From Bacillus crepusculi (GTDB lineage Bacteria > Bacillota > Bacilli > Bacillales > Bacillaceae), in assembly GCF_014764715.1 (NCBI RefSeq), contig NZ_JACXXE010000002.1, forward strand, positions 186,001 through 250,000: a stretch of 64,000 nt of DNA. Direction: 5' to 3'. The notes under the pieces are model-generated. The model did not search any database, was not told the origin of the DNA, and saw only the letters and a list, made by a program, of their open reading frames with translations. This document shows positions 25,161 to 36,700 of the stretch, one piece after another. A program made the translations under genes and the position numbers. The stretch's first letter is position 1. Every line of letters starts with the position of its first letter.

Positions 25161-26357
25161 TTATAAAAAATACGAAAACATGGCGCCTACCCATTCAAGC
25201 GGCCGTGTGAAAAAAGGGCGCTGCTGAAATTTCTCTTCTGTCACGCGCTCGGACACTTCAATATGTTCACGAATCTTTTCCTCCACATGCGCCGTAAAGA
25301 CGGCGTCATCAATGGCTACTTCTATTTCTTCGTTTAAAAACAAGCTGCGTTTATCAAAATTCGCTGTACTGATCATGCAGCGGCTGTGATCTATGAGAAT
25401 GGCTTTCGCATGATAAAACCCTTTATAAAAACGATACACAAGGCAGCCGGCGGCAATTAAATCCTTCAAATAATGGAATCCAGCCTCTTTAACAAGTGGG
25501 TGATCTGCCTTCATAGGGATAATGATTTCAACTGTGACGCCTCGCTTTCGTGCATCAAGCAGTGCCTTGAGAAGAGGGGCTGATGGAATAAAATAAGGCG
25601 TACAGATGATGATCTGCTGCCTTGCCTGCTGAATATCTTGGAGTAATAAGGCTTCTAAAGAAAAGCCAGCAGTCGCGCGTGTTGTGCATTGAAGTGTTCC
25701 CGGTTCAAGTGGGGGAAAAACCTCATATTGTAGCTGATGAACGCCAGATGAACGGTATAAATCATTGAGAAACACGTGCTGGAGATCTGCGACAACCTGT
25801 CCGGTCATGCGTAAATGAAAATCCTTCCAAATGCCAAAACGGCCCTTTTTCCCAACATATTGATCGCCAATATTAAACCCGCCAATATAGCCAATCCTTC
25901 CGTCTATTACCGTGATTTTACGATGGTTTCTCATGTTTAATCGATAAATCAAAAAAGGGAAACGAGGTTTATTGAGAAAATAAAATTGAATGCCGCTTCT
26001 TTCTAGCATGTCAATCGACTTTTGATCAAGCGAATAGGAGCCTAATCGATCTGTGAGCAAAATGACGGAAACGCCTTGTTCCGCTTTGGCTTTCAGCGCT
26101 TGTAAAACCCTTTGACCAATCTTGTCGTTCTTTACAATAAAGAACATCATATGAATAGAAGAAGAGGCCTGCTGAATATCGTTAAGCAACTGATCAAAAA
26201 GTGGTTCGCCATCATGATAAAAAACGGCATCACCGCTTGTTTGGTCAAAAGATCGTTCAAAAGCGTGAGTAGAAAAATATTTCTTTCCCATATAAAGGTC
26301 TAACAGTACGAGCAAAACAATGGCAATGAATACGAGTAGGATAATCAATGCGATCAT
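25161..26357 (-). CDS. ywjE: Cardiolipin synthase-type phospholipase D protein, YwjE
   Basis: PLD-family protein of 398 residues from ATG 26357, which follows AAAAAGGAGGAAGCTTC. This equals the B. subtilis YwjE length as I recall it; the frame continues upstream without a ribosome site. One N-terminal membrane helix (IALIILLVFIAIVLLVLLDL) anchors it. The two HxKxxxxD motifs are HRKITVIDGRIG and HAKAILIDHSRC. The product should be cardiolipin. In B. subtilis the ywjE-ywjD pair is forespore-expressed. The gene is divergent from fadF. Confidence 0.9.
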   Translation of the reverse strand: MIALIILLVFIAIVLLVLLDLYMGKKYFSTHAFERSFDQTSGDAVFYHDGEPLFDQLLNDIQQASSSIHMMFFIVKNDKIGQRVLQALKAKAEQGVSVILLTDRLGSYSLDQKSIDMLERSGIQFYFLNKPRFPFLIYRLNMRNHRKITVIDGRIGYIGGFNIGDQYVGKKGRFGIWKDFHLRMTGQVVADLQHVFLNDLYRSSGVHQLQYEVFPPLEPGTLQCTTRATAGFSLEALLLQDIQQARQQIIICTPYFIPSAPLLKALLDARKRGVTVEIIIPMKADHPLVKEAGFHYLKDLIAAGCLVYRFYKGFYHAKAILIDHSRCMISTANFDKRSLFLNEEIEVAIDDAVFTAHVEEKIREHIEVSERVTEEKFQQRPFFTRPLEWVGAMFSYFL

Positions 26358-26412
26358 GAAGCTTCCTCCTTTTTTGCATATATCAATAGTGTACCCAAAT
26401 GTGTAAAAAATA

Positions 26413-26442
26413 TTGACTGAATACTCATTCATTATTTATGAT
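26413..26442 (+). promoter_or_regulatory. FadR operator over the fadF promoter
   Basis: TGACTGAATACTCATTCA at 26414-26431 differs by one base from the B. subtilis FadR consensus TGAATGAMTANTCATTCA. It overlaps a promoter formed by TTGACT (26413-26418) and TATGAT (26437-26442) with 18-base spacing. FadR releases DNA when long-chain acyl-CoA is present. Confidence 0.85.
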
Positions 26443-26500
26443 AGAGGTACAACATGGAAACGGAACAAAGTGGGTTGTGGGGAATGAAAGGGGGAGCAGG

Positions 26501-28612
26501 ATGAATAGCCTTTTAATCATGAACTTGATCGCATTTGCGGCGGTGACCGCTTACGCTGTGTATTTGTTTATTTATCTCATTCGAACACGAGCGGCATATA
26601 TTCGTCTTGGTAAAAAAGAAGAGTTTCAACAAGACATGAAGAAACGCTTAGAGCGTGTTTGGATCAATGTGTTTGGGCAAAAGAAGCTGTTAAAGGACAA
26701 GAAGAGTGGCATCATTCATGTGCTGTTTTTCTACGGATTTATCCTTGTCCAGTTCGGAGCCCTTGATTTTATTATGAAGGGACTTGTTCCGGGCAGCGGG
26801 CTCCCTTTAGGTCCACTGTATGGCGTCTTTACGTTTTTCCAAGAGGTGGTCACACTTCTTATTTTAGTAGCAGTTGTTTGGGCTTTCCATAGAAGATATG
26901 TGGAGAAGCTTGTCCGTTTAAAAAGAGGCTTTAAATCAGGCCTTGTGCTGCTGTTTATTGGCGGCTTGATGCTGACAGTCTTACTGGGAAACGGCATGAA
27001 TATTATCTGGCATGGACACTCTCTATCACCAACTGAGCCAATCGCTTCCGGTATTGCATTCTTGCTGGGCTGGCTCTCGCCTCTTGCGGCAACGATTGTT
27101 TTTTATGTCGCATGGTGGGTGCATCTTCTTATTTTACTGACGTTCTTAGTATACGTCCCGCAGTCTAAGCACGCTCATCTGATTGCAGGTCCGGTCAATG
27201 TTTTTGTCAGCAGATTAGACCCGCCAGGAAAGCTGCAAAAAATTGATTTTGAAGACGAGACTCAAGAAACCTTCGGTGTGGGGAAAATTGAAGATTTCCG
27301 TCAGTCTCAGCTGATTGATCTTTACGCCTGTGTAGAATGTGGGCGCTGCACGAATATGTGCCCGGCAACAGGGACAGGGAAGATGCTGTCTCCAATGGAT
27401 TTGATATTAAGATTAAGAGATCATTTAACAAATAAAGGAGCCGCCATCACATCAAAGACCCCTTGGGTCCCGCAGCTTGTCTTTAAGCAGACGACAGGAA
27501 ATCAGCTGGCGATGCAGGCGAGAGGCGCTGGAGCGGAAGAATCGGCTGCTAGCACTATGTATCACCCTTCACTCATTGGTGAGGTCATTACAGAAGAAGA
27601 AATCTGGGCATGCACAACGTGCCGAAACTGTGAAGATCAATGTCCTGTCATGAATGAACATGTTGACAAAATTATTGATATGCGCAGATATCTTGTGCTG
27701 ACTGAAGGGAAAATGGACGCAGATGCACAGCGAGCCATGACAAGCATTGAGCGCCAAGGGAACCCGTGGGGATTGAACCGAAAAGAAAGAGAAAATTGGC
27801 GTGATCTTAGAGAAGATGTGCATGTGCCGACAGTGAAAGAGCTGAAAAAAGCAGATCAGACCTTTGAGTATTTATTCTGGGTTGGGTCAATGGGGGCGTA
27901 TGACAATCGAAGCCAAAAGATTGCGCTTGCCTTTGCAAAGCTCCTCAACGAAGCAGGTGTCTCCTTTGCCATCTTAGGCAATAAAGAGAAAAACTCAGGG
28001 GATACACCAAGAAGACTTGGAAACGAATTTTTATTCCAAGAGCTCGCTGCAAAAAACATTGAAGAATTCCAGAAAAACGACGTCACAAAGATCGTCACGA
28101 TTGATCCACACGCCTACAATTTATTTAAAAATGAATATCCAGACTTCGGGCTTGAGGCAGAAGTGTATCATCATACAGAATTACTGGCAGAGCTAGTGAA
28201 AGAAGGGAAAATAACGCCTGTACATGAAGTGAACGAGGTGATTACCTTCCACGATTCTTGCTATCTGGGCAGATATAACGAGGTGTATGATCCGCCAAGA
28301 GACATTTTAAAAGCCATTCCTGGTGTGACGCTGAAAGAAATGGAGCGTCATCGTGAAACCGGTATGTGCTGCGGTGCAGGAGGGGGCTTAATGTGGATGG
28401 AGGAAGAGACAGGTACCCGGATTAACACAGCACGAACGGAGCAGGCGTTACAGGTGCAGCCGTCCATCATCAGCTCAGGATGTCCTTATTGTTTAACCAT
28501 GCTGGGAGATGGGACGAAAGCGAAAGAAGTAGAGGAGCAGGTAGGCACATTTGACGTGGCAGAACTTCTTGAAAAATCCGTGTTTGGCGAGGCTGGAACG
28601 CAGGCTTCGTAA
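26501..28612 (+). CDS. fadF: Fe-S oxidoreductase of fatty-acid oxidation
   Basis: Protein of 703 residues from ATG 26501, after AAGGGGGAGCAGG. The N-terminal part has about five membrane helices of a nitrate-reductase-gamma-like cytochrome b fold (1-240). Then two 4Fe-4S sites follow, CVECGRCTNMCP (about 275) and CTTCRNCEDQCP (about 378), and two CCG-type domains at the end (HDSCYLGRYN, then MCCGAGGGLMW). It is thought to pass electrons from acyl-CoA dehydrogenases and ETF to menaquinone. It is ywjF in B. subtilis. The FadR box places it first in a five-gene beta-oxidation operon. Confidence 0.92.
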   Translation: MNSLLIMNLIAFAAVTAYAVYLFIYLIRTRAAYIRLGKKEEFQQDMKKRLERVWINVFGQKKLLKDKKSGIIHVLFFYGFILVQFGALDFIMKGLVPGSGLPLGPLYGVFTFFQEVVTLLILVAVVWAFHRRYVEKLVRLKRGFKSGLVLLFIGGLMLTVLLGNGMNIIWHGHSLSPTEPIASGIAFLLGWLSPLAATIVFYVAWWVHLLILLTFLVYVPQSKHAHLIAGPVNVFVSRLDPPGKLQKIDFEDETQETFGVGKIEDFRQSQLIDLYACVECGRCTNMCPATGTGKMLSPMDLILRLRDHLTNKGAAITSKTPWVPQLVFKQTTGNQLAMQARGAGAEESAASTMYHPSLIGEVITEEEIWACTTCRNCEDQCPVMNEHVDKIIDMRRYLVLTEGKMDADAQRAMTSIERQGNPWGLNRKERENWRDLREDVHVPTVKELKKADQTFEYLFWVGSMGAYDNRSQKIALAFAKLLNEAGVSFAILGNKEKNSGDTPRRLGNEFLFQELAAKNIEEFQKNDVTKIVTIDPHAYNLFKNEYPDFGLEAEVYHHTELLAELVKEGKITPVHEVNEVITFHDSCYLGRYNEVYDPPRDILKAIPGVTLKEMERHRETGMCCGAGGGLMWMEEETGTRINTARTEQALQVQPSIISSGCPYCLTMLGDGTKAKEVEEQVGTFDVAELLEKSVFGEAGTQAS

Positions 28613-28717
28613 GGATGGCAGGCCGGTGAATATCGATGTTCATCGGCTTAAGCATGGCGCTGTCTTATCAGCTGCCTGAATCATGATGTAAGCGGTAACA
28701 AATTGGAGGGGACATAC

Positions 28718-29893
28718 ATGAGCACGACAGTCATTGTATCTGGAGCAAGAACACCTTTTGGAAAACTAGGCGGTTCTTTAAGTGGCTTAACTGCCGCAGA
28801 ATTAGGCGGCATGGCGATCAAGGCTGCGCTGGAAAGAGCCTCAACTTCTCATGAGGTGGATGAGGTCATCATGGGAAGTGTTCTGCAAGGAGGGCAAGGT
28901 CAGATTCCTTCAAGGCAGGCTGCAAGATATGCTGATCTTCCATGGTCTGTCCCGGCGCAAACCATCAATAAAGTCTGTGCATCAGGAATGCGTAGCGTGA
29001 GCACAGCAGATCAAATCATTCGAGCGGGAGATGCTGAGGTCATCGTAGCGGGTGGTATGGAATCCATGTCTCACGCCCCTTATTTGCTAAAAAAAGCGCG
29101 ATGGGGCTACAAAATGGGAGATGGTGCAGTACAAGATGCGATGATTTTAGATGGATTAACCTGTTCGTTTACAGGTGTTCATATGGGTGAGTATGGAAGC
29201 AGGGCAGCAAACGAGCTTGGCATCACGCGAGAAGAGCAGGACCTTTGGGCACTAAGAAGTCACGAACGAGCCATCGAGGCTCAAAAAAACGGCTTTTTTC
29301 AACATGAAATCACCCCAGTGACCGTCAAGACGAAAAAAGGGGATCAGCTCATCACAGAAGATGAATCCCCGCGGCGTGATACATCATATGAAAGGCTCTC
29401 AAAGCTCATGCCTGTGTTTGACCAGACAGGTACAATTACCGCTGGAAATGCACCAGGTGTCAATGACGGAGCAAGTGCGCTTCTTCTCATGAAAGACACA
29501 TATGCTACGCAGCATGGTGAAAAACCAATGGCTGTCATACTTGGACATACACAGGTAGCAATAGAGGCGAAGGACTTTCCGAAAACACCAGCCTTTGCAA
29601 TCGAGATGGTTTTAAAGAAAACAGGAAAGCGTCTAGAGGATATTGATTTGTTTGAAATCAATGAGGCTTTTTCAGCGGTAGCTCTAGCCTGTGAGAAAAT
29701 GATCGGGCTGGACCGGCGGAAATTAAATATCAATGGAGGAGCAGTCGCACTAGGCCATCCAATTGGGGCAAGTGGAACACGGATCATACTGACCTTAATT
29801 CATGCGTTGAGACAAAGGGGAGGAGGTATTGGTATCGCGGCGATATGCAGTGGGGGCGGTCAAGGGGATGCCATTATGATCAAGGTGGATTAA
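28718..29893 (+). CDS. mmgA: Acetyl-CoA acetyltransferase (thiolase)
   Basis: Thiolase of 391 residues catalysing CoA-dependent cleavage of 3-ketoacyl-CoA, or the reverse condensation. The nucleophile is Cys87 in [10 protein letters not shown], and the general bases are in GHPIGASG (about 347) and CSGGGQG (about 377). ATG 28718 follows TTGGAGGGGACATAC. The fadF to thiolase gap of about 100 bases contains a GCCGGTGAA...TTCATCGGC hairpin without a good T-run. This gene and the next two are absent between ywjF and acdA in B. subtilis as I recall it. The mmgA name is by similarity to the mother-cell metabolic operon. Confidence 0.9.
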   Translation: MSTTVIVSGARTPFGKLGGSLSGLTAAELGGMAIKAALERASTSHEVDEVIMGSVLQGGQGQIPSRQAARYADLPWSVPAQTINKVCASGMRSVSTADQIIRAGDAEVIVAGGMESMSHAPYLLKKARWGYKMGDGAVQDAMILDGLTCSFTGVHMGEYGSRAANELGITREEQDLWALRSHERAIEAQKNGFFQHEITPVTVKTKKGDQLITEDESPRRDTSYERLSKLMPVFDQTGTITAGNAPGVNDGASALLLMKDTYATQHGEKPMAVILGHTQVAIEAKDFPKTPAFAIEMVLKKTGKRLEDIDLFEINEAFSAVALACEKMIGLDRRKLNINGGAVALGHPIGASGTRIILTLIHALRQRGGGIGIAAICSGGGQGDAIMIKVD

Positions 29894-29912
29894 AAGGGAG
29901 GCGCTTATTGTC

Positions 29913-30776
29913 ATGAGTACAGAAGAAACCATCATGGTCGTTGGGGCTGGTCAAATGGGATCTGGCATTGCCCAGGTATTTGCTCAGTCAGGCTACACAG
30001 TCCTGCTCCACGATGCAGTAGAAGAGCAGATTCATCGAGCCATTTCCTCCATGACCAAACAGCTGACGAAACGAGCGGAAAAAGGAAAGCTGGCACATCA
30101 GGCAGTCCGTGATATTACGCAGCGGCTTGCCGTTTCCACAGATTTAAAGGACGTACAGCAGGTTCATTTAGTGATTGAAGCGGCATCTGAACAAATGAAT
30201 GTCAAAAAACAAATCTTTAAAACCCTCGATCAATTCGCTGAGGAGAAGACGATATTTGCAACCAATACGTCTTCCCTCTCCATCACAGAATTAGCAGCCG
30301 TTACGACAAGGCCAGAGCAGGTGATTGGCATGCATTTCATGAATCCTGTTCCTGTGATGAAGCTGGTTGAGGTGATCCGTGCATTGCAAACGAATGACGA
30401 AACATACAAACTCGTTTTTGAAGCAGCGAAGACATTAAACAAAACCCCAATTGAAGTGGAAGACTTCCCGGGCTTTGTATCAAATCGCATATTGATGCCG
30501 ATGATCAATGAAGCCATTTATACCCTTTATGAGGGCGTAGCAGATGCAGAAAGTATTGACAGCATCATGACACTTGGGATGAATCACCCAATGGGCCCGC
30601 TTCGTCTTGCTGATCTAATTGGACTGGATACATGTTTATTTATTATGAATACCCTTCACGAGGGTCTTGGAGATAGCAAATATCGACCTTGTCCTCTTTT
30701 GAAAAAATACGTGAATGCAGGCTGGCTTGGCCGAAAGACAAAGAGAGGTTTTTACACATACCACGACCACTCATAG
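29913..30776 (+). CDS. mmgB: 3-hydroxybutyryl-CoA dehydrogenase
   Basis: NAD-dependent dehydrogenase of 287 residues. The Rossmann motif [12 protein letters not shown] is at residues 9-20, the catalytic His is in [15 protein letters not shown] (about 140), and the C-terminal helical dimer domain carries [16 protein letters not shown]. It oxidises 3-hydroxyacyl-CoA to 3-ketoacyl-CoA, the step before the thiolase encoded 19 bases upstream. It ends eleven bases before the following acyl-CoA dehydrogenase gene. Confidence 0.93.
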   Translation: MSTEETIMVVGAGQMGSGIAQVFAQSGYTVLLHDAVEEQIHRAISSMTKQLTKRAEKGKLAHQAVRDITQRLAVSTDLKDVQQVHLVIEAASEQMNVKKQIFKTLDQFAEEKTIFATNTSSLSITELAAVTTRPEQVIGMHFMNPVPVMKLVEVIRALQTNDETYKLVFEAAKTLNKTPIEVEDFPGFVSNRILMPMINEAIYTLYEGVADAESIDSIMTLGMNHPMGPLRLADLIGLDTCLFIMNTLHEGLGDSKYRPCPLLKKYVNAGWLGRKTKRGFYTYHDHS

Positions 30777-30787
30777 GGGGAGTCAAG

Positions 30788-31900
30788 ATGGATGTTATGC
30801 TAACGGAACAACAGCGTCTTTGGAGAGAACAAGTGGCAGCATTTGCACGTCAGCATGTACTCCCTGAAGTAGAAGCCATGGAACAAGGTCAGTTTCCAAG
30901 AACACTGATAGCTAAGATGGGAAAGCAAGGCTTTCTAGGACTTCCGATACCAGCTGTGTATCAAGGGTTAGAGGCAGATTTTACGACCTATATCATTGCG
31001 ATTCATGAATTATCGAAAGTGAGTGCAACCATCGGTGTCATTGTGTCCGTTCATACATCTGTCGTGACAATGCCTATTTTGGCGTTTGGTACGACCGAGC
31101 AAAAAGAATCCTATGTTCCGCTGCTTGCGTCTGGGCAGAAGCTGGGAGCCTTTTGCCTGACGGAACCAACCGCTGGCTCAGATGCTTCTAGTATTCAGCT
31201 AAGGGCAGAGCAGGTAGACGAACACTATATATTAAATGGAACGAAAATTTTTATCACAAGCGGCGGGGAAGCAGAACTGTATCTTGTATTTGCAGTGACA
31301 GACCCTGCTTCTGCTAAAAAAAATATATCAGCGTTCATTGTCGAAAAAGATACGCCGGGATTTACGATTGGAAAAGATGAGAAGAAGATGGGACTTCACG
31401 GATCAAAAACAGTGACGCTTCATTTTGATGGCGTGCGAATCCCGAAGGAGCAGCTACTCGGTGCAGAAGGAGAGGGCTTCCGAATGGCCATGTCTAGCTT
31501 GAATGCGGGGAGAATCGGTATCGCGGCCCAAAGCCTTGGCATTGCAGAAGCTGCATTAACGGAGGCAGTGACCTATTTAAAGCAACATCCAGCAGGTCTT
31601 GAAACGACCATTCGGCTAGGCGATTTAGCGGCGAAGCTTGAAGCGGCCAAGCTGCTCGTCTATCAAGCCGCTGCTTATAAAGAGGCAAATCGCCCGGTCA
31701 CAAAGGAAGCGTCGATGGCAAAGCTATTTGCCTCAAGAACAGCGGTTGAGATCAGTACAGAAGTCATCCATTTGTTAGGCATGGACGGTTATACGAATCG
31801 ATATCATGCGGAACGCTATTTTCGTGATGCGAAAATTTGTGAAATCTATGAAGGAACAAGTGAAATTCAAAGGCTGGTCATTTGTAAACAGCTAATATGA
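30788..31900 (+). CDS. Acyl-CoA dehydrogenase (first of two)
   Basis: FAD-dependent acyl-CoA dehydrogenase of 370 residues from ATG 30788 behind AGGGGGAGTCAAG. Motifs: [14 protein letters not shown] (flavin and substrate contact, about 120), [17 protein letters not shown], and the C-terminal [12 protein letters not shown] with the catalytic Glu. It introduces the alpha-beta double bond of acyl-CoA and feeds electrons to ETF. It resembles MmgC. It lies 16 bases before a second, more conserved paralogue, so the operon offers two chain-length or branch specificities. Confidence 0.9.
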   Translation: MDVMLTEQQRLWREQVAAFARQHVLPEVEAMEQGQFPRTLIAKMGKQGFLGLPIPAVYQGLEADFTTYIIAIHELSKVSATIGVIVSVHTSVVTMPILAFGTTEQKESYVPLLASGQKLGAFCLTEPTAGSDASSIQLRAEQVDEHYILNGTKIFITSGGEAELYLVFAVTDPASAKKNISAFIVEKDTPGFTIGKDEKKMGLHGSKTVTLHFDGVRIPKEQLLGAEGEGFRMAMSSLNAGRIGIAAQSLGIAEAALTEAVTYLKQHPAGLETTIRLGDLAAKLEAAKLLVYQAAAYKEANRPVTKEASMAKLFASRTAVEISTEVIHLLGMDGYTNRYHAERYFRDAKICEIYEGTSEIQRLVICKQLI

Positions 31901-31916
31901 AATGAGGTGGCTCGTG

Positions 31917-33059
31917 ATGCAGTTCAAATTAAGTGACGAACATGAAATGATCCAAAAAATGGTGAGAGATTTTGCGGAAAATGAAGTGGAGCCAACAGCA
32001 GCAGAGCGAGATGAGACAGAAACCTATGATCCAGCTATTTTTCGTCAAATGGCGGAGCTCGGTTTAACGGGCATCCCTTGGCCGGAAGAAGTTGGCGGGA
32101 TCGGTAGCGACTATTTAGCCTACGTCATAGCTGTTGAGGAGCTTTCAATAGTGTGCGCCTCTACTGGCGTTACCCTGTCTGCCCACACATCTCTCGCCTC
32201 GTGGCCAATCTATACATTCGGGACAGAGGAACAAAAGGAGACCTATTTAAAGCCGCTTGCAGAGGGACAGAAGATAGGCGCATACGCACTCACTGAAAGC
32301 GGCTCCGGCTCTGATGCCGGCGGAATGAAGACAACCGCAGTGAAAAAGGGCAGTGAATACATCTTGAACGGTGCGAAAATCTTTATTACCAATGGAGGTA
32401 TTGCGGATTATTATATTGTGTTTGCCGTGACAGACCAAGAAGCTGCATCTCGAAATACAACTGCTTTTATTGTAGAAAAAGAGACACCTGGCTTCTCAAT
32501 TGGTAAAAAGGAAAGCAAGCTGGGCATACGCTCATCGCCAACGACAGAAATCATCTTTGAAGACTGTCGTATTCCCGAAAGGAACCGGCTTGGTCAAGAA
32601 GGCGAAGGGTTTAAAATAGCGATGATGACACTCGACGGCGGTAGAAACGGTATTGCGGCACAGGCTGTTGGAATTGCCCAAGGCGCTCTTGATGCGGCGG
32701 TGAATTATGCAAAGGAACGCAAGCAATTTGGCAAACCAATCATTCAGCAGCAAGGGATTGCTTTTAAATTAGCCGATATGGCGACGGCGATTGAGGCCTC
32801 AAGACTGCTCACCTATCAGGCTGCATGGCTTGAAACGAAAGGGCTTCCGTACGGGAAAGAATCGGCTATGTCCAAGCTCTTTGCTGGTAATACAGCCATG
32901 CAGGTGACGACAGAAGCGGTTCAAATCTTCGGCGGATATGGCTATACAAAGGATTACCCAGTCGAACGATACATGCGTGATGCGAAAATCACTCAAATTT
33001 ACGAAGGAACACAGGAAATTCAGCGGCTGGTCATCTCAAGGAAACTGCTAGATATGTAG
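31917..33059 (+). CDS. acdA: Acyl-CoA dehydrogenase AcdA
   Basis: Acyl-CoA dehydrogenase of 380 residues. I start at ATG 31917, with GAGGTGG upstream; an ATG five codons earlier lies on the ribosome site. Motifs [31 protein letters not shown] and the terminal [14 protein letters not shown] are intact, as is the [10 protein letters not shown] helix. It is the counterpart of B. subtilis AcdA, which is cotranscribed with fadF. It is followed by a terminator, then a small membrane protein. Confidence 0.93.
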   Translation: MQFKLSDEHEMIQKMVRDFAENEVEPTAAERDETETYDPAIFRQMAELGLTGIPWPEEVGGIGSDYLAYVIAVEELSIVCASTGVTLSAHTSLASWPIYTFGTEEQKETYLKPLAEGQKIGAYALTESGSGSDAGGMKTTAVKKGSEYILNGAKIFITNGGIADYYIVFAVTDQEAASRNTTAFIVEKETPGFSIGKKESKLGIRSSPTTEIIFEDCRIPERNRLGQEGEGFKIAMMTLDGGRNGIAAQAVGIAQGALDAAVNYAKERKQFGKPIIQQQGIAFKLADMATAIEASRLLTYQAAWLETKGLPYGKESAMSKLFAGNTAMQVTTEAVQIFGGYGYTKDYPVERYMRDAKITQIYEGTQEIQRLVISRKLLDM

Positions 33060-33067
33060 AAAACAAG

Positions 33068-33100
33068 TAAAGACCACCTGATGTGAGGTGGTCTGTTTTG
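33068..33100 (+). terminator. Terminator after acdA
   Basis: GACCACCT (33072-33079) and AGGTGGTC (33086-33093), followed by TGTTTT. The T-run is short. Confidence 0.75.
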
Positions 33101-33205
33101 GTGCGTCATGCAGCTCTCAAATTTGTGGTCATTTCCAATATTGATCCATATCAGGATGGTTATTATGTTAAAATTGGGAAAAATATAAATATGGAGGTTC
33201 TTAAG

Positions 33206-33403
33206 GTGAACACAACATTCACGACCATTTTAGCAATCGTAACAATGATCATATGGATTATGGTCTCCACAGAGCTTTCAAAGTCTCCAAAAAAGAAGGA
33301 AGAAAAAGAAAACAGCCGCAGAAAATTAATTGTATTCATGTCTGCGGGCACTTTACTTACCATACCTGTGGTTGTTTCATTAATCCAGAATATCCAGCTG
33401 TAA
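33206..33403 (+). CDS. Small membrane protein, unknown
   Basis: Protein of 65 residues from GTG 33206, with TGGAGG eight bases upstream; ATG 33191 is the alternative. Two membrane helices (about 5-20 and 45-62) are joined by a very basic and acidic loop (SKSPKKKEEKENSRRK). A possible promoter lies at 33140-33175. No family was recognised. It sits between acdA and a convergent DUF2798-like gene, where B. subtilis has rpoE directly. Confidence 0.6.
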   Translation: MNTTFTTILAIVTMIIWIMVSTELSKSPKKKEEKENSRRKLIVFMSAGTLLTIPVVVSLIQNIQL

Positions 33404-33419
33404 CATCATATCCATTCGC

Positions 33420-33899
33420 CTAAATCGCTGCTGTCTGTTTTGATTTCACCCATTTGAAAAAAACATAACGGACAAGTGGTCCCATAATCAAAAGCTGCAA
33501 AGGGAGCGCCAAAATGACATTATGACCGAAAATCGTTAAGTAATCGGATAGAATCGATTGTGTTTGAAATCCTGTGCTGATGCTTTGAACTACATATCCG
33601 CACAAAGACATGAGACACACCATCCCAAACACGATGCAGATAGAAAGAGTGAGAATAAAATAGATTTTCTTGCCTTTTTGGGCAAAACGGTTGGCTACTT
33701 TTTTTGCTGAAGGCCCAACAATACACATCTCAATCAACAAAGTGATGGCAAAACCGATCACATAGCTGAGTACACCTTCTAACCATGTCATATGTCCAAG
33801 CCGTCCATTTAGAAATAGATTATAAAAGAACATCACTGAAAACATACAAAAACACATCAAGACACCAAATTGTATATCTTCTTTTTTTGTCATTGTCAA
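33420..33899 (-). CDS. Four-helix membrane protein, DUF2798-like
   Basis: Membrane protein of about 159 residues. I prefer TTG 33899 with GAGAGG nine bases upstream; ATG 33893 follows two codons later and is the alternative. It looks like two copies of a two-helix unit: FGVLMCFCMFSVMFFYNLF...GFAITLLIEMCIVGPSAKKV, then LTLSICIVFGMVCLMSLCGYV...LPLQLLIMGPLVRYVF. The repeated ends GPSAKKV and GPLVRYV match the DUF2798 pattern as I know it. Function unknown. Confidence 0.65.
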   Translation of the reverse strand: MTMTKKEDIQFGVLMCFCMFSVMFFYNLFLNGRLGHMTWLEGVLSYVIGFAITLLIEMCIVGPSAKKVANRFAQKGKKIYFILTLSICIVFGMVCLMSLCGYVVQSISTGFQTQSILSDYLTIFGHNVILALPLQLLIMGPLVRYVFFKWVKSKQTAAI

Positions 33900-34272
33900 T
33901 TCGATCAACCTCTCAAAATTTAGTCTATTTATTATAGATTTTTGTTTTAATTCGTCGTAAGTGAACATTTTGTGAAGGAATAAATACCCTTTTTTCAAGA
34001 AGAGTAAGTGGCTTTTTTTTCACCAAAAGGGAAGACAAAAAAGCATGCAAAATGTGTGCTTCACACAAGAATCAGTCCAATTCGGCACAAATGATGGACC
34101 GCTAGAAGCTCCTCATGATAAAAAATCACAAATTAACATGATTAAAGGTGGCATAAACTCCCCTAATTTGTTTATAATGAGAGGTATGGTTTGTCGTAAG
34201 AATAAGGGATAAATACTTATTATTTCACTGATGAATGGATACATACATGTAATAGAAAGGAAGTGTCTGACC
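33900..34272. promoter_or_regulatory. Gene-free region upstream of rpoE
   Basis: About 370 bases between divergent genes. TATAAT at 34173-34178 is a good -10 box for rpoE, but the matching -35 is weak (GTGGCATA near 34148). No gene with a ribosome site was found in it. Confidence 0.5.
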
Positions 34273-34809
34273 TTGAGTTTGAAAGAATACTCACAGGAAC
34301 AGCTCAAGCACATGTCTTTAGTTGAACTTGCTTATGAAATTTTCAGAGATAGCAAAACACCGATTACGTTTTCCGAGTTAATAGATGAAATGATCCGTTT
34401 ACAAGGGATACAAAAATCTGATCTTGATGATCGACTTGCCCAATTTTATACAGATTTAAATATAGATGGCCGCTTTATTTCGTTAGGTGATCAGAGATGG
34501 GGACTTCGCAGCTGGTATCCAGTTGATCAAATGGAAGAAGAAGTTCAGCCAGCTGTGAAAACAAAAGCGAAAAAGAAAAAAACAAAAGCTGCTGTCGTTG
34601 AAGAAGACTTCGATGAGATTGAAGACGAAGAAGAAATCGAAGAGCTTGATGAAGATCTTGATCTTGTTGAAGAAGACGATGATCTCGACTTAGATGAAGA
34701 AGTTGATGAAGAAATCGAAGACTTCGATGAAGATGATGATGACGAAGATGATGACGGCTTGACGGAGATTGAAGAAGACGATTTAGGCGACGAAGAGGAA
34801 GAGAAATAA
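34273..34809 (+). CDS. rpoE: RNA polymerase delta subunit
   Basis: Delta subunit of 178 residues from TTG 34273, behind AAAGGAAGTGTCTGACC. The N-terminal folded HARE-HTH domain (1-90) reads MSLKEYSQEQLKHMSLVELA and ends WGLRSWYPVDQ. After a short Lys-rich link (KTKAKKKKTKAA) the C-terminal 75 residues are almost only Asp and Glu with Leu, Ile and Phe, a disordered polyanion that competes with nucleic acid on RNA polymerase. It speeds recycling and lowers non-specific binding. The unusual base composition here (GA-rich plus strand) generates a long antisense Arg/His/Leu-rich ORF that is an artefact. Confidence 0.95.
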   Translation: MSLKEYSQEQLKHMSLVELAYEIFRDSKTPITFSELIDEMIRLQGIQKSDLDDRLAQFYTDLNIDGRFISLGDQRWGLRSWYPVDQMEEEVQPAVKTKAKKKKTKAAVVEEDFDEIEDEEEIEELDEDLDLVEEDDDLDLDEEVDEEIEDFDEDDDDEDDDGLTEIEEDDLGDEEEEK

Positions 34810-34847
34810 CCCTTTCAAACCGGTCCTTAAAACAGGACAAAACCGTC

Positions 34848-34890
34848 TTGACTTTCGAGAGCGAACTATGTAGTATGTATTTTGGGCTCT
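34848..34890 (+). promoter_or_regulatory. pyrG promoter with GGGCTC initiation site
   Basis: TTGACT (34848-34853), 17-base spacer, TAGTAT (34871-34876), then after seven bases GGGCTC starting at 34884. The GGGC start is the signature of CTP-sensitive reiterative G addition at B. subtilis pyrG. Confidence 0.92.
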
Positions 34891-34924
34891 CTAAAAAAGA
34901 GTACGTAAAGATACGTTCATTTAC

Positions 34925-34965
34925 GCTCCCTTTCATTTATTTGAAAGGGAGCTTTCTTATTTTTC
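34925..34965 (+). terminator. pyrG leader attenuator
   Basis: Stem GCTCCCTTTC (34925-34934) and GAAAGGGAGC (34943-34952), then TTTCTTATTTTT. The pyrimidine-rich left arm can pair with a poly-G 5' end made by slippage, which prevents termination when CTP is low. Confidence 0.92.
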
Positions 34966-34976
34966 AAGAGATTTAG

Positions 34977-36656
<1,680 letters not shown>

Positions 36657-36659
36657 AAC

Positions 36660-36700
36660 AAAAAACTGCCGAGAATATCATCTTCTCGGCAGTTTTTTTA
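36660..36700. terminator. Bidirectional terminator between pyrG and ywjG
   Basis: AAAACTGCCGAGAA and TTCTCGGCAGTTTTTTT at about 36661-36699, shared by convergent pyrG and ywjG. Confidence 0.93.

Noticed and set aside
29344..29787. Minus-strand ORF of 147 residues opposite the thiolase gene
   Set aside because: Shadow frame of a fully conserved thiolase.
34475..34936. Minus-strand ORF of 153 residues rich in Arg, His and Leu, opposite rpoE
   Set aside because: It is the antisense of the acidic-tail codons of rpoE, has no ribosome site, and its composition is an artefact of GA-rich coding.
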